This document shows, one piece after another, positions 1 to 6,706 of a stretch of 17,433 nt of DNA. The stretch spans positions 1-17,433 of the forward strand of contig JACMJO010000063.1 of the NCBI GenBank assembly GCA_014380605.1. Reading direction: 5' to 3'. Origin of the DNA: Fimbriimonadaceae bacterium (GTDB taxonomy: Bacteria; Armatimonadota; Fimbriimonadia; Fimbriimonadales; Fimbriimonadaceae). Positions within the stretch are counted from its first letter, which is position 1, and the number at the start of each line of letters is the position of its first letter. The notes beneath the pieces are model-generated. The model was not told where the DNA came from and searched no databases. It worked only from the letters and a program-made list of their open reading frames with translations. The position numbers and the translations under genes are program-made.

Positions 1-1
1 C

Positions 2-151
2 GACGCCCTCGACGCCAAGAGCTTCGACCACGTTTTGAATTCAGTGGTGGTGGAGCCAGTGGTTCAGTTCACGTTGTATCTGAAGGTGAAATACACGACC
101 GGCGAAGTTCCGAAATCGGTCAAACCTGCAAAACCTAAAGGGAAGGGCTAA
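2..151 (+). CDS. C-terminal end of an unidentified protein (5' truncated)
   Basis: An open frame enters from the left edge and runs 49 codons to TAA. The visible tail begins DALDAKSFDHVLNS, continues with an alternating hydrophobic stretch that looks like beta strands (VVVEPVVQFTLYLKVKY), and ends in a lysine/proline-rich tail (KSVKPAKPKGKG). Such basic tails are common at protein ends and do not identify a family. The stop overlaps the stop of the convergent minus-strand gene by 4 bases (CTAA, 148-151), which supports this being a true gene end. I do not recognise the product. Confidence 0.6.
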   Translation, partial: DALDAKSFDHVLNSVVVEPVVQFTLYLKVKYTTGEVPKSVKPAKPKGKG

Positions 152-831
152 CTCACCCACACTCGCAGTGGCCCGATGGCTTGGAATCCTGCCGCTAGAG
201 CATGCTCCAAGTCCTCGCCGCGCTCGTAACCGACGATCGGGTAACTCGGGAAAGCGAGGTGCGCGACTCCGGGCAGATCGCGCCAAAACTCCGAGCCATC
301 GATCCGACTGAACGTGTTAGATAAGCCGACCACGGCGTCGGTTACGTTTAGAATGCATCCTGCGACCATTTCATCACCCTGATGCGCGGCCATAAAGGCG
401 GCCGTGGGGTCGGCGAGCAAACTTGGCGAGAATTGGCGTGGTGCGTTGTCCGCTTCAGAGTCGCCGAGGGCCCAGCCCTGTTCCCAGGCCAAAAGGCCAT
501 CATCCGTCGCGATTCTCTCCCACCTCAGCGCCGTGGAACCAGGCGCGACGTCCCTCCATATCCAGTTCGCCTCGAACAGGCACTTGTAGCCCAGCGAGTT
601 CGCATCGATGTCATAGAATCCGTCCTTAAACCCTCCTGGCATCTCTTGCTTCACCGCCTCGATCGCGTTTGGCTGGAGGGTGGTGAGGTTGGAGTGATAG
701 CGAGGCGGCGTTCCCCGGCAGATCCAGAGTTGGTCGGTGAACTCGGTGGGTTGGCCATGGGCGCGACACATCCCATCGCACCAGAGGGCGTTGTTCCGAG
801 CCGCCAGCTTGACCTTGTCCGTGTTCGTCAC
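148..831 (-). CDS. GNAT-like acetyltransferase-family protein of unknown substrate
   Basis: 227 aa with a GTG start. The N-terminal half contains AARNNALWCDGMCRAHG and an LFEANWIWRD segment. The C-terminal half carries VGLSNTF (about residue 168) and PIVGYERGEDLEHALAAGF (about residues 198-216), ending GPLRVWVS. From memory, this order belongs to a group of uncharacterised bacterial proteins with a GNAT-type fold at the C-terminus; a typical acetyl-CoA loop (R/Q-x-x-G-x-G/A) is not evident, so activity is uncertain. The GTG is favoured because a CATAAT -10-like element ends six bases before it (843 to 838), no other start lies between it and an upstream in-frame stop, and there is no convincing Shine-Dalgarno. 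It diverges from the 892 gene and converges with the partial gene at 2-151. Confidence 0.8.
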   Translation of the reverse strand: MTNTDKVKLAARNNALWCDGMCRAHGQPTEFTDQLWICRGTPPRYHSNLTTLQPNAIEAVKQEMPGGFKDGFYDIDANSLGYKCLFEANWIWRDVAPGSTALRWERIATDDGLLAWEQGWALGDSEADNAPRQFSPSLLADPTAAFMAAHQGDEMVAGCILNVTDAVVGLSNTFSRIDGSEFWRDLPGVAHLAFPSYPIVGYERGEDLEHALAAGFQAIGPLRVWVS

Positions 832-837
832 AGGCGG

Positions 838-843
838 ATTATG
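838..843 (-). promoter_or_regulatory. -10-like element CATAAT, leaderless arrangement
   Basis: On the minus strand CATAAT ends six bases before the GTG at 831, so transcription would begin at or next to the start codon. No clear -35 is seen. Confidence 0.45.
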
Positions 844-874
844 CCTGCTTAACCCATTCTCAACAGTTCGCGGA

Positions 875-880
875 TAAACT
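875..880 (+). promoter_or_regulatory. -10-like element TAAACT
   Basis: TAAACT lies 11 bases before the ATG at 892. This leaves a leader of only a few bases and no Shine-Dalgarno. It points away from the divergent element at 838-843. Confidence 0.4.
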
Positions 881-891
881 GCGCCATCTCA

Positions 892-1137
892 ATGGCAGAT
901 CGCATCCTGGTCCGATTCAACACGAAAGTCGCCGACGATCCCGAAGGGCGCGCGTGGAGGGTGCTGGTCAATGGCGTCGAGACCCTGGCCCACAAGGTCC
1001 ATATCGAGGTTCCCTGCGAATCGATTACTGAGCCCATCGCAACCGGCGAGATCAAGCACCACTTTCTTTGTCGCGGCAGGGTGAGGTGGAGCCAAGATCA
1101 CGTGGCGACGGTTGTCGCGGTTAGATCTGTTACCTAA
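892..1137 (+). CDS. conserved small protein of unknown function (81 aa)
   Basis: An 81-codon frame that I believe is real, because it resembles a conserved small protein remembered from other bacteria: RFNTK near the N-terminus, WRVLVNGVETLAHKVHIE in the middle, and a KHHFLCRGRVRW segment near the C-terminus. The pattern of short alternating strands suggests a small all-beta protein. It has no signal peptide or membrane segment. A TAAACT -10-like element lies 11 bases before the ATG. The last dozen residues (about 70-81) look like a poorly conserved tail. The opposite strand also has a 68-codon frame (849-1055), but its sequence is arginine/serine-rich and looks like a shadow. Function is unknown; the match is from memory. 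Confidence 0.75.
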   Translation: MADRILVRFNTKVADDPEGRAWRVLVNGVETLAHKVHIEVPCESITEPIATGEIKHHFLCRGRVRWSQDHVATVVAVRSVT

Positions 1138-1139
1138 AC

Positions 1140-1167
1140 TTGATTCTTGGGCCATTCAAGCTAGACT
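1140..1167 (+). promoter_or_regulatory. promoter: TTGATT -35, 16-base spacer, TAGACT -10
   Basis: TTGATT at 1140-1145 and TAGACT at 1162-1167 are separated by 16 bases. The -10 ends nine bases before the ATG at 1177, leaving almost no leader. This is one of the clearest two-box promoters in the window. Confidence 0.55.
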
Positions 1168-1176
1168 AACCTCACA

Positions 1177-1818
1177 ATGATTCTGGAAGGGGTCGAGTTT
1201 CAAATGCTTGGATATGATGCCAGGCGCATGGATCCTGACTGGCGCAATCAAAGGTCTGGTTGCGGTTGGGACTCGTTTCTCATACGGACTGACATCGAGT
1301 GCCCGCTCTCGACAGACGACGCGGTTTGGGATTTCGCCCTTGATTGGCATGATCCAAAGGTCGTTAAGCCAGATTGGACAGGTCCCTTTCAGCATCTATG
1401 GGAAAACTTAGCGGACATGGAGGTGGCGTTGACCAGGCACAAAAGCCTCACGTCTCAACCTTATTGGGTGATAGGAGTTGCGAGAGCAAGAAACGAGAGC
1501 ATTGAGAACAGAGGTACCAGTGAAGGGCCCTATACTCACTTTACGAATGACCAAGTCAGTCCAGCGTCTCCTGCCGAGAACTGGACACTTCTCGGCTACG
1601 ACGTTTCGGATTACTCTCAACTCAGTGGATTGATGAATTGTGGCTATGACGAGTCAGATCGGGACCGTATGGAGTACTTCGCGCCAAAGCTGAATCCCTT
1701 TCACCTCTTCAGCGTCCTCTCGGTTGCAGAAGAATGCCGCGGATGGATGGATAAACGAGTTCAGGAGCACGCGCCGTTTTTCGTCTACGCCCTGTTTAAG
1801 ATTCGCGAAGAAGCGTAG
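1177..1818 (+). CDS. conserved protein of unknown function (213 aa)
   Basis: 213 aa, acidic and tryptophan/tyrosine-rich, probably cytoplasmic (no signal peptide). The C-terminal third is the recognisable part: LLGYDVSDYSQLSGLMNCGYD (about residues 142-162), then APKLNPFHLFSVL (about 174-186) and DKRVQEHAPFFVYALF (about 195-210). I remember this arrangement (a GxDV.D..LLSGL.NCGY block, then LN..HLF, then a closing HAPFFV strand) from uncharacterised bacterial proteins, often near toxin-immunity or phage-derived genes, but I cannot assign a named family. The start is supported by the TTGATT/TAGACT promoter just upstream. It shares direction with the 892 gene, 39 bases downstream, but has its own promoter. 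Confidence 0.8.
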   Translation: MILEGVEFQMLGYDARRMDPDWRNQRSGCGWDSFLIRTDIECPLSTDDAVWDFALDWHDPKVVKPDWTGPFQHLWENLADMEVALTRHKSLTSQPYWVIGVARARNESIENRGTSEGPYTHFTNDQVSPASPAENWTLLGYDVSDYSQLSGLMNCGYDESDRDRMEYFAPKLNPFHLFSVLSVAEECRGWMDKRVQEHAPFFVYALFKIREEA

Positions 1819-1854
1819 GTCAAGGATGTCGTAGGAAGGTTAGAAGCGATTGGA

Positions 1855-3111
1855 TCATCGCCCTCGCAAATAGTCAATCACCCTACCCATACGGTCAATC
1901 CGAATGACACGGTGCCCGCCCGGGGTCTTTGGGAGTCTCCAGACGAGGACAGTCCATGAGCCATCTGACGCTTTTCGAGGTTGTTCGAACTCGGCTTTAT
2001 CGATCCATGTATCGTTCTTCTGCACCGCCTTGCGGGCGATGGCCAGAATGCTTCTCTCCTCGGAAGCCCCATCGGAGGCTTTGGTGGGCTGCCACCAACC
2101 GGTGGGCGGCATACTCATTTTCCGAATCTCAACTCGAGTACCCACTTCCACGGCGTAGCCCATCTCGGCCGGCGAAGCTACCCAACCGTTGAGGAAGCCG
2201 TGGGGTGGGGTCCAGAGTTTCACATTCCTACCGTCTAGCCAAGCCAAGCACCACTCGGCGTGATCAAAGATCGACGTTTCCTTTTTGGCTTCCTGATGCT
2301 GTCTTGACAGGCTGTCAATAACCCAGACCTTGCTCACAATTCCCTTGGCAAACGCTAGAGGGATGCCGGCGACCTGGGTCATGGCCATCTCATATCTGGA
2401 GAAAGGGTTGGAAGCGCCTTTGTTTGGAGGCACCCATACGACGAACTGCATCGCGTTGCCCCCGCCAGGATGATCGACGAAGGCTAAGCGGTTTCCCGCT
2501 ACGGTTAACAGTGACGGCGTCCCGGAGCTTCCGGAGTCCCACCAGTGTTGGCCAAGACTCCGGACGAACTCTAACTTATGGCGTTGAGTGAGCCGCCAAA
2601 GCTCGACGAGCATGATGTACTGATCCTCTCCTTTGGCCCTAGGAAAAGCTTGCCTTTCGGTTGCAATCCAATCACCCTGCTGGGCGATCATCAGGAAGTG
2701 GCGCCTTGCGGGTGGGAGAATCTGCTTTCCTTCGTATTGCAGGTAGGTGGTTTTCCTGCGCTCTTCGTAATTGAGAGCGGCGGGTTTGCCCAAGATTAGA
2801 CCAGTGCTGAATCCTTTGGCAATTGGCTTGCTGGAGCCTAGCCTATAGAGTTCAGATCTGCTCCACCCACTGACGACCACGTGTTTACCGTCGGGCGAAG
2901 CGATGGCGCCATTTTCATGGAAGTTTGTTTTGAACCAGACTGGGTTGCCTTTGGCGGGCCAGATGCGGAAAGTCGCTCCGTTTTCATCTGGAAAACTGGT
3001 CGCCACCAAGTAACGCCCAGACTTTCCCATGGGTGAAACCCAAATGACATTGGGCCATGGGATTGTCAGAGTAGTCTGATTGAGGCAGGCGGCGACAAGC
3101 ATTGCGAGCAT
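1855..3111 (-). CDS. exported beta-propeller-like protein with C-terminal alpha/beta domain
   Basis: 418 aa. The first residues (MLAMLVAACLNQT) form a short hydrophobic stretch ending in a possible lipobox (VAAC), so the protein is probably exported and perhaps lipid-anchored, although the usual positive N-terminus is missing. Stops TAG and TAA lie in frame just upstream, fixing this as the longest possible start. Residues about 25-330 contain short repeated strand motifs resembling WD40/TolB blades (for example GAIASPDGKHVVVSGWS, CLAWLDGRNVKLW). The last 60 residues, from about IARKAVQKNDTW to VIDYLRGR, look like a separate small domain with the alternating pattern DGSWTVLV...GGHRVIRID, somewhat like PepSY/NTF2-type folds. 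It lies 41 bases downstream of the GH35 gene in the same direction and has no clear promoter, so the two may be co-transcribed. Function is unknown. Confidence 0.75.
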   Translation of the reverse strand: MLAMLVAACLNQTTLTIPWPNVIWVSPMGKSGRYLVATSFPDENGATFRIWPAKGNPVWFKTNFHENGAIASPDGKHVVVSGWSRSELYRLGSSKPIAKGFSTGLILGKPAALNYEERRKTTYLQYEGKQILPPARRHFLMIAQQGDWIATERQAFPRAKGEDQYIMLVELWRLTQRHKLEFVRSLGQHWWDSGSSGTPSLLTVAGNRLAFVDHPGGGNAMQFVVWVPPNKGASNPFSRYEMAMTQVAGIPLAFAKGIVSKVWVIDSLSRQHQEAKKETSIFDHAEWCLAWLDGRNVKLWTPPHGFLNGWVASPAEMGYAVEVGTRVEIRKMSMPPTGWWQPTKASDGASEERSILAIARKAVQKNDTWIDKAEFEQPRKASDGSWTVLVWRLPKTPGGHRVIRIDRMGRVIDYLRGR

Positions 3112-3122
3112 AGCAAGTTACT

Positions 3123-3152
3123 AGAAACACTAAAGGCCTAGGAAGCGTTTCT
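3123..3152. repeat. inverted repeat AGAAAC / GTTTCT between GH35 and the propeller gene
   Basis: Arms of six bases (3123-3128 and 3147-3152) enclose 18 bases that include the small palindrome CCTAGG. The arms start immediately after the GH35 stop. There is no T-run, so it is not an obvious intrinsic terminator; it could fold in an RNA linking the two genes. Confidence 0.3.
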
Positions 3153-5543
3153 TTACACGCGATTTATCCAGACAATCCCACCTCCCGGAGGGATTTCTAG
3201 AACCTTTGGATCTCGATTTGGAACCTGGGGGCGCTGGATTCCAGGTTCTAGGGAACCTGGGGTGCTTGGATTCAAATGAACCTGTTCCCAAAACGGGGTT
3301 TGTCGGAAGGCGACGGCTCGGTCTTTGACTTGGGCGATCTCGGTGGTGGCCCAATCGATGGTGAGCCCGCCCATCTGGACGAAGAGCGGCAACAGCTTAG
3401 CGGTGCGTCCCGCGAGTTGGATTCGTTCAGGGATCAGTAGGTTTTGATCTCTGCCTCGGAGATGGAACGATTTGGGTTCCTGGTCCAGGTTGATCAGGCT
3501 GATGAAGCGGTGCGACCACCGGTCTCGGATTCGGTGGACGAGCACTCCTCCTTCTTCGGCATCGTGGGTTACTTCGGGCGTCGCGCCTAGCGCTTGGGAG
3601 ATGCCTTTCCAAAGGAGCGGGTGCATCGGGAGCTCGGTGGAGACCACCGTGACTTGGCCCTTGCCATGAGGAATCACTGCGCCGACTACAAGATCGGTTT
3701 GGTGGAGGCGGAGGAATGCGGTTCCTCGGCGGATGCGGAATGGCTGGACCTGCCAGACCCGGATTTCGGGTTCATCCTTGGCCCAAGCCTCGCCCACCAG
3801 GGAAGGGAAGTAGGAAGGGCTGCCCTGCCGAACGGGTTCGGGCGTGATTCCCAAGAAGTCGAGCAGAACCGTAGCGGGTTCGCCAACCAGGTCCTCTGTC
3901 GGGAGCTTTCCATAGAGGAGGAGGTTTCCTCCGTTGGCGACAAACTCAGCGAGACGGTGCTGGACATCGGCGGGGAGGCAAGGCGCGGTGGCTAAGGCGA
4001 TCGCCTTGGTCTCTTTGGGAATGGGAGCTTGGAGGTTTACGGCGGGGAAGCTTAGGCACTGTGACATGAAGGCTCGGACCATGCCTTCCAGCGGTCCCCT
4101 TGCAGACTCCAGCTTTGCCGCTAGCGCCTGCATCGGCGCGGGCTTCTTGATGTCGGTCGAGTAGTAGTCGGGGACGAATCCGAGGGCGAGTTCATCTTGC
4201 TCCTCATGCATCTCGGCAAGGAGGTCGCCGACCGCCAGAAGCGTTTCATTCGTGCGCTTAAGGGCGTGATAGGTGGAGTCTAGGCGACCTTCCGGGCCGA
4301 TGGGGGCGGCGAATCCGTGTCGATTTCCAGTTGTGCCGACTCGGGAGTTGCCGTCCTGCTTTGGCTTCTCCAACATCGGATTGTGGCCCCCGGCGAGGAG
4401 ATAGTGGTTGAGCATCCGGTTCCCTTGAACCACGCTCAGGCGGGCTTTGAAGTCGGTTGCGGCTCCCGAATAGCGGATGGCACCGCTCTCGCCGTAATCG
4501 CCGGTTCCAGCTTCAAATTCTACGGAGGAAAGGGGCTGCTCGGGGTGGGCTGTGCAAGCCATAAAGGCATTGAGGAAATAGAGGTCGCCTGCGTTTTGGC
4601 GCGTGAGGTCGCCTAGATAGTGGTCGGAAGAGGGCCAGAACTCTTTGGATTGGTTATAGGCTATGTAGCACTGGCTGATGCCGATGGGGAAGGTGGTGGC
4701 GCGGCCGCCTCCGCTTCCGTGGAGGTTGATGATGAAAGGGACATCCTTGACACCGCTTGCTTCGGCGAATTGGCGGAGCTTGGCGGCGTATTGGGCGTAG
4801 CGATCGCGGGTGAACTCGGTGTAGTCTTGGTGGAAGTTGAGGGCTCCGGGGAAGGTTCCGTCGCGGAGGTAGCCCGCTCGACCGATGGGGTCGCCGAGAT
4901 CGAAGGGATAGCGTTGGCGTAAGTCGGGGCCCGAGTGCTTCCTCTGTGCCCACTCGGCGAATTGGCAGAGCGTGTCATCGCTCAGGTCGGCTTCCTCGGT
5001 CCAGCATTGGAGCATCCCGATCTCGTTGTCGAGTTGGACAGCGATGATGTTGCCGCCTCTCGAATCCAAGCGGTCCCGGATGATCGGCATCACGGCTTGG
5101 TACCAGCGCTCGGTTGCCTTCAGGAAGCCTTCGTCCAGATAGCTCAGGTTTTTGCTTGTCGCCTTTTTGCCGCCCCAAGTGGTGGGGATGGCTTCGGGAT
5201 GTTTCGTGTAAATCCAGTCAGGAATGCCCTCGTTCTTGACCTCGGCCATGATGAATGGTCCGGGGCGGGGGATGAACCACGGGCCAGCTTGCTTGCAGAG
5301 ATCGATGAATGCGCCGAGGTCTGTCTCTGGGCGTCGAAGGCCAGCGAGGTCGATCTTGCCCTCGGCTTCCTCGTGGAAAATCCAGGGGATGTAGCTGGCG
5401 ATGCAGTTGCATCCCGCTTGCTTTGCCTTGTCGATCCGGTCTTGCCAGTCAGATCGCTTGAGTCGGAAGTAATGCACCTCTCCCGAGAGAACGAGGACAG
5501 GTTTTCCTCCGACGATGAACTTGCGATCCGAAAAGTGCGCCAT
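3153..5543 (-). CDS. glycoside hydrolase family 35-like beta-galactosidase
   Basis: 796 aa. The N-terminal TIM barrel is typical of GH35: SGEVHYFRLKRSDW (about residues 20-33), IPRPGPFIMAEVKNEGIPDW (91-110), and QLDNEIG (170-176), where E174 is the expected acid/base. VEFEAG (341-346) is the expected nucleophile region, E342 by analogy with SEFYTGW of animal enzymes. AGGHNP (384-389) and the following GFAAPIGPEGRLDSTY (410-425) also fit. Residues about 480-560 resemble the Rossmann-like domain of GH42/large GH35 enzymes (FVANGGNLLLYG), followed by beta domains. No signal peptide is seen, so it probably acts in the cytoplasm on imported galactosides; the exact sugar is unknown. The promoter has TACAAT 11 bases before the ATG and a perfect 20-bp palindrome just upstream, implying LacI-type repression. 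The C-terminal linker contains a palindromic repeat element (3241-3260). Confidence 0.93.
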   Translation of the reverse strand: MAHFSDRKFIVGGKPVLVLSGEVHYFRLKRSDWQDRIDKAKQAGCNCIASYIPWIFHEEAEGKIDLAGLRRPETDLGAFIDLCKQAGPWFIPRPGPFIMAEVKNEGIPDWIYTKHPEAIPTTWGGKKATSKNLSYLDEGFLKATERWYQAVMPIIRDRLDSRGGNIIAVQLDNEIGMLQCWTEEADLSDDTLCQFAEWAQRKHSGPDLRQRYPFDLGDPIGRAGYLRDGTFPGALNFHQDYTEFTRDRYAQYAAKLRQFAEASGVKDVPFIINLHGSGGGRATTFPIGISQCYIAYNQSKEFWPSSDHYLGDLTRQNAGDLYFLNAFMACTAHPEQPLSSVEFEAGTGDYGESGAIRYSGAATDFKARLSVVQGNRMLNHYLLAGGHNPMLEKPKQDGNSRVGTTGNRHGFAAPIGPEGRLDSTYHALKRTNETLLAVGDLLAEMHEEQDELALGFVPDYYSTDIKKPAPMQALAAKLESARGPLEGMVRAFMSQCLSFPAVNLQAPIPKETKAIALATAPCLPADVQHRLAEFVANGGNLLLYGKLPTEDLVGEPATVLLDFLGITPEPVRQGSPSYFPSLVGEAWAKDEPEIRVWQVQPFRIRRGTAFLRLHQTDLVVGAVIPHGKGQVTVVSTELPMHPLLWKGISQALGATPEVTHDAEEGGVLVHRIRDRWSHRFISLINLDQEPKSFHLRGRDQNLLIPERIQLAGRTAKLLPLFVQMGGLTIDWATTEIAQVKDRAVAFRQTPFWEQVHLNPSTPGSLEPGIQRPQVPNRDPKVLEIPPGGGIVWINRV
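3241..3260. repeat. palindromic repeat CCAGGTTC-TAGG-GAACCTGG inside the GH35 gene
   Basis: Perfect 8-base arms around TAGG, in the C-terminal linker of the GH35 gene (encodes PGSLEPG). Further GAACCT words occur at 3200-3205, 3221-3226 and 3278-3283. A 17/20 match (TCAGGTTCCAGGGAGCCTGG) occurs at 9948-9967 in an unrelated acetyltransferase gene. Confidence 0.6.
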
Positions 5544-5554
5544 TGCCGGATAGG

Positions 5555-5560
5555 ATTGTA
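5555..5560 (-). promoter_or_regulatory. GH35 -10 element TACAAT
   Basis: On the minus strand TACAAT ends 11 bases before the ATG at 5543 and begins nine bases after the palindrome at 5570-5589. The palindrome would cover the -35 region, the usual place for a repressor operator. Confidence 0.55.
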
Positions 5561-5569
5561 CAGGACGTT

Positions 5570-5589
5570 TTGCAGAACCGGTTCTGCAA
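5570..5589. promoter_or_regulatory. perfect 20-bp palindromic operator, LacI-family type
   Basis: TTGCAGAACCGGTTCTGCAA equals its own reverse complement over all 20 bases. The central AACCGGTT with a CG at the dyad is typical of LacI/GalR-family operators. It sits between the helix-hairpin-helix gene stop and the GH35 start, over the expected -35 region of the GH35 promoter. Repression of the galactosidase in the absence of sugar is inferred; no LacI gene is present in this window. Confidence 0.7.
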
Positions 5590-5602
5590 TCTGGATTTCG
5601 AG

Positions 5603-5794
5603 CTACTTCTTAGAAAATTCGATGCTTGCGGCCTTCATGGCTTGGACAAGTTTGGCCATAGCGTTAGGGCCTATTCCATGAAGGTCCACGATCTCCTTTT
5701 GGGAGTGGTCTTTGAGTTGCTCCAGAGTGGCGACTCCAATGCTGTCGAGAGCGCGTTGGGCGGGGGCTGAAATCTTGGGGAGGTTGGTGGGCAT
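5603..5794 (-). CDS. small helix-hairpin-helix protein (RNA polymerase alpha-CTD-like)
   Basis: 63 aa. It reads LPKISAPAQRALDSIGVATLEQL (about residues 5-27), then VDLHGIGPNAMAKLVQAM (about 36-53). This is the two-helix-hairpin layout of the RNA polymerase alpha C-terminal domain and related free-standing DNA-binding proteins, with the GIGP turn intact. Such small proteins are often annotated simply as DNA-binding. It begins four bases after the stop of the DUF1801 gene, so it is the last gene of the 6965-5603 operon and probably translated by coupling. Which nucleic acid or partner it binds is unknown. Confidence 0.85.
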   Translation of the reverse strand: MPTNLPKISAPAQRALDSIGVATLEQLKDHSQKEIVDLHGIGPNAMAKLVQAMKAASIEFSKK

Positions 5795-5798
5795 TGGG

Positions 5799-6176
5799 CT
5801 ATACGTGAGTGATCCAAGCTTGGATAAGGGCGGTGAGACTTGCCTCAGTCGCCTTGAGGTCTTTGGGATTTAGGGTGAGCAGGGCACGGTCTTTGGCTTG
5901 CCATTTGAGGAGCCCATCGGGATCGTCAATGTTGGCAACCTCCGCATCGGCTTTGACTTTGGCGCCCAGGTGTAGGACGAATTGAACCTGATCTTTGACA
6001 CGCCAGTTGAAAGTGGCGAACCACTCGGTGGTTTTGAAGCTAAGCGAATTCCATTTGATGCCTTCTTCGATGTCTGGGCTTGCTTTGAGAATGATCTGAC
6101 GCACGATCTCAACCTCGTCTCGGAGTGGGTGCTTGAGGTCTTCAAGTAGGGAGTCGACGGTTTGAGTGGGGATCAT
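5799..6176 (-). CDS. DUF1801 (YdhG-like) domain protein
   Basis: 125 aa, a single DUF1801 domain: the N-terminal helix LLEDLKHPLRDEVEIVRQIIL, the EGIKWNSLSFKT segment (about residues 37-48), strands around FATFNWRVKDQVQFVLHLGAKV (about 53-74), and a closing helix ALIQAWI. The family is cytoplasmic, adopts a YdhG-like fold and has no agreed biochemical role. It begins eight bases after the kinase stop, and four bases separate it from the next gene. A second DUF1801 gene of different sequence lies at 13682-14134. Confidence 0.85.
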   Translation of the reverse strand: MIPTQTVDSLLEDLKHPLRDEVEIVRQIILKASPDIEEGIKWNSLSFKTTEWFATFNWRVKDQVQFVLHLGAKVKADAEVANIDDPDGLLKWQAKDRALLTLNPKDLKATEASLTALIQAWITHV

Positions 6177-6184
6177 GGGTGGCT

Positions 6185-6706
6185 TCAGTATATAGAGCTT
6201 GACGGCATGGGGTCGGGATTGTCGTAGAAGTCAAGTTCTTCAGACGTCGGGGGTTGGAAGAGCCGCCAGCCCTCCTCCAACTCTTCGCGAGTCATGATGA
6301 ACGTTGGGTTTGATAGTTGGGCACTGCGTCGTAGGATTCTTTGCCAGAGCTCTTCGGACGAAGCTTCAAGGTAATGAAGCTCTATTCTTGCCCCAAGCCC
6401 TAGCGCCCCAAGGGCATAGGCGTCACGTTCCTCGCTTCCCCAGAACCCGTTTTCTAGGATCACAGTGAAGCCCTGTTGGAGGAAGGTCTGGGCCAGGCTC
6501 CACTGCAGGTTTTCAATTGGATCGCGCAAGCGGTCGCGTTCAACCTTGTCCAAGGGATCGGCGAGAATCTGCTCGATCCATTCGTCGGGGCAGAGGCGGA
6601 TCGCGTTTCGCTCAGTCTCCATCTGCCTAGCGAGCGTTGTTTTGCCAGATCCGGGGAGTCCGCAGATGAGAATCAGCGTTCCTTTAGGATTTGGCGGGAT
6701 ACTCAT
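6185..6706 (-). CDS. P-loop (AAA_33/zeta-toxin-like) kinase
   Basis: 173 aa from the ATG at 6706. The Walker A motif GLPGSGKTT lies about 17-25 residues in. LCPDEWIEQIL follows at the substrate/lid region, then WSLAQTFLQQGFTVILENGFWGSEERD (Walker B-like, ILENGFW), and an arginine-bearing lid helix ELWQRILRR. This matches bacterial small P-loop kinases (AAA_33 group, related to zeta toxin and chloramphenicol phosphotransferase) whose substrates are mostly unknown. An in-frame ATG at 6727 would add seven residues (MNGADWC); I prefer 6706 because homologues usually begin a few residues before the P-loop. Either start overlaps the end of the HAD gene (stop at 6684), so translation is probably coupled. 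Pairing with a phosphatase suggests opposing activities. Confidence 0.88.
   Translation of the reverse strand: MSIPPNPKGTLILICGLPGSGKTTLARQMETERNAIRLCPDEWIEQILADPLDKVERDRLRDPIENLQWSLAQTFLQQGFTVILENGFWGSEERDAYALGALGLGARIELHYLEASSEELWQRILRRSAQLSNPTFIMTREELEEGWRLFQPPTSEELDFYDNPDPMPSSSIY

Noticed and set aside
382..852. 156-residue plus-strand frame opposite the 148-831 gene
   Set aside because: Arginine/proline-rich shadow without family resemblance; the minus-strand product has clear conserved blocks and a promoter-like element.
4935..5681. 248-residue plus-strand open frame opposite the GH35 gene
   Set aside because: It is antisense to the catalytic barrel, where GH35 motifs are intact; it has no recognisable domain and arises from codon bias on the other strand. 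The other plus-strand frames at 3594-4922 are likewise shadows.
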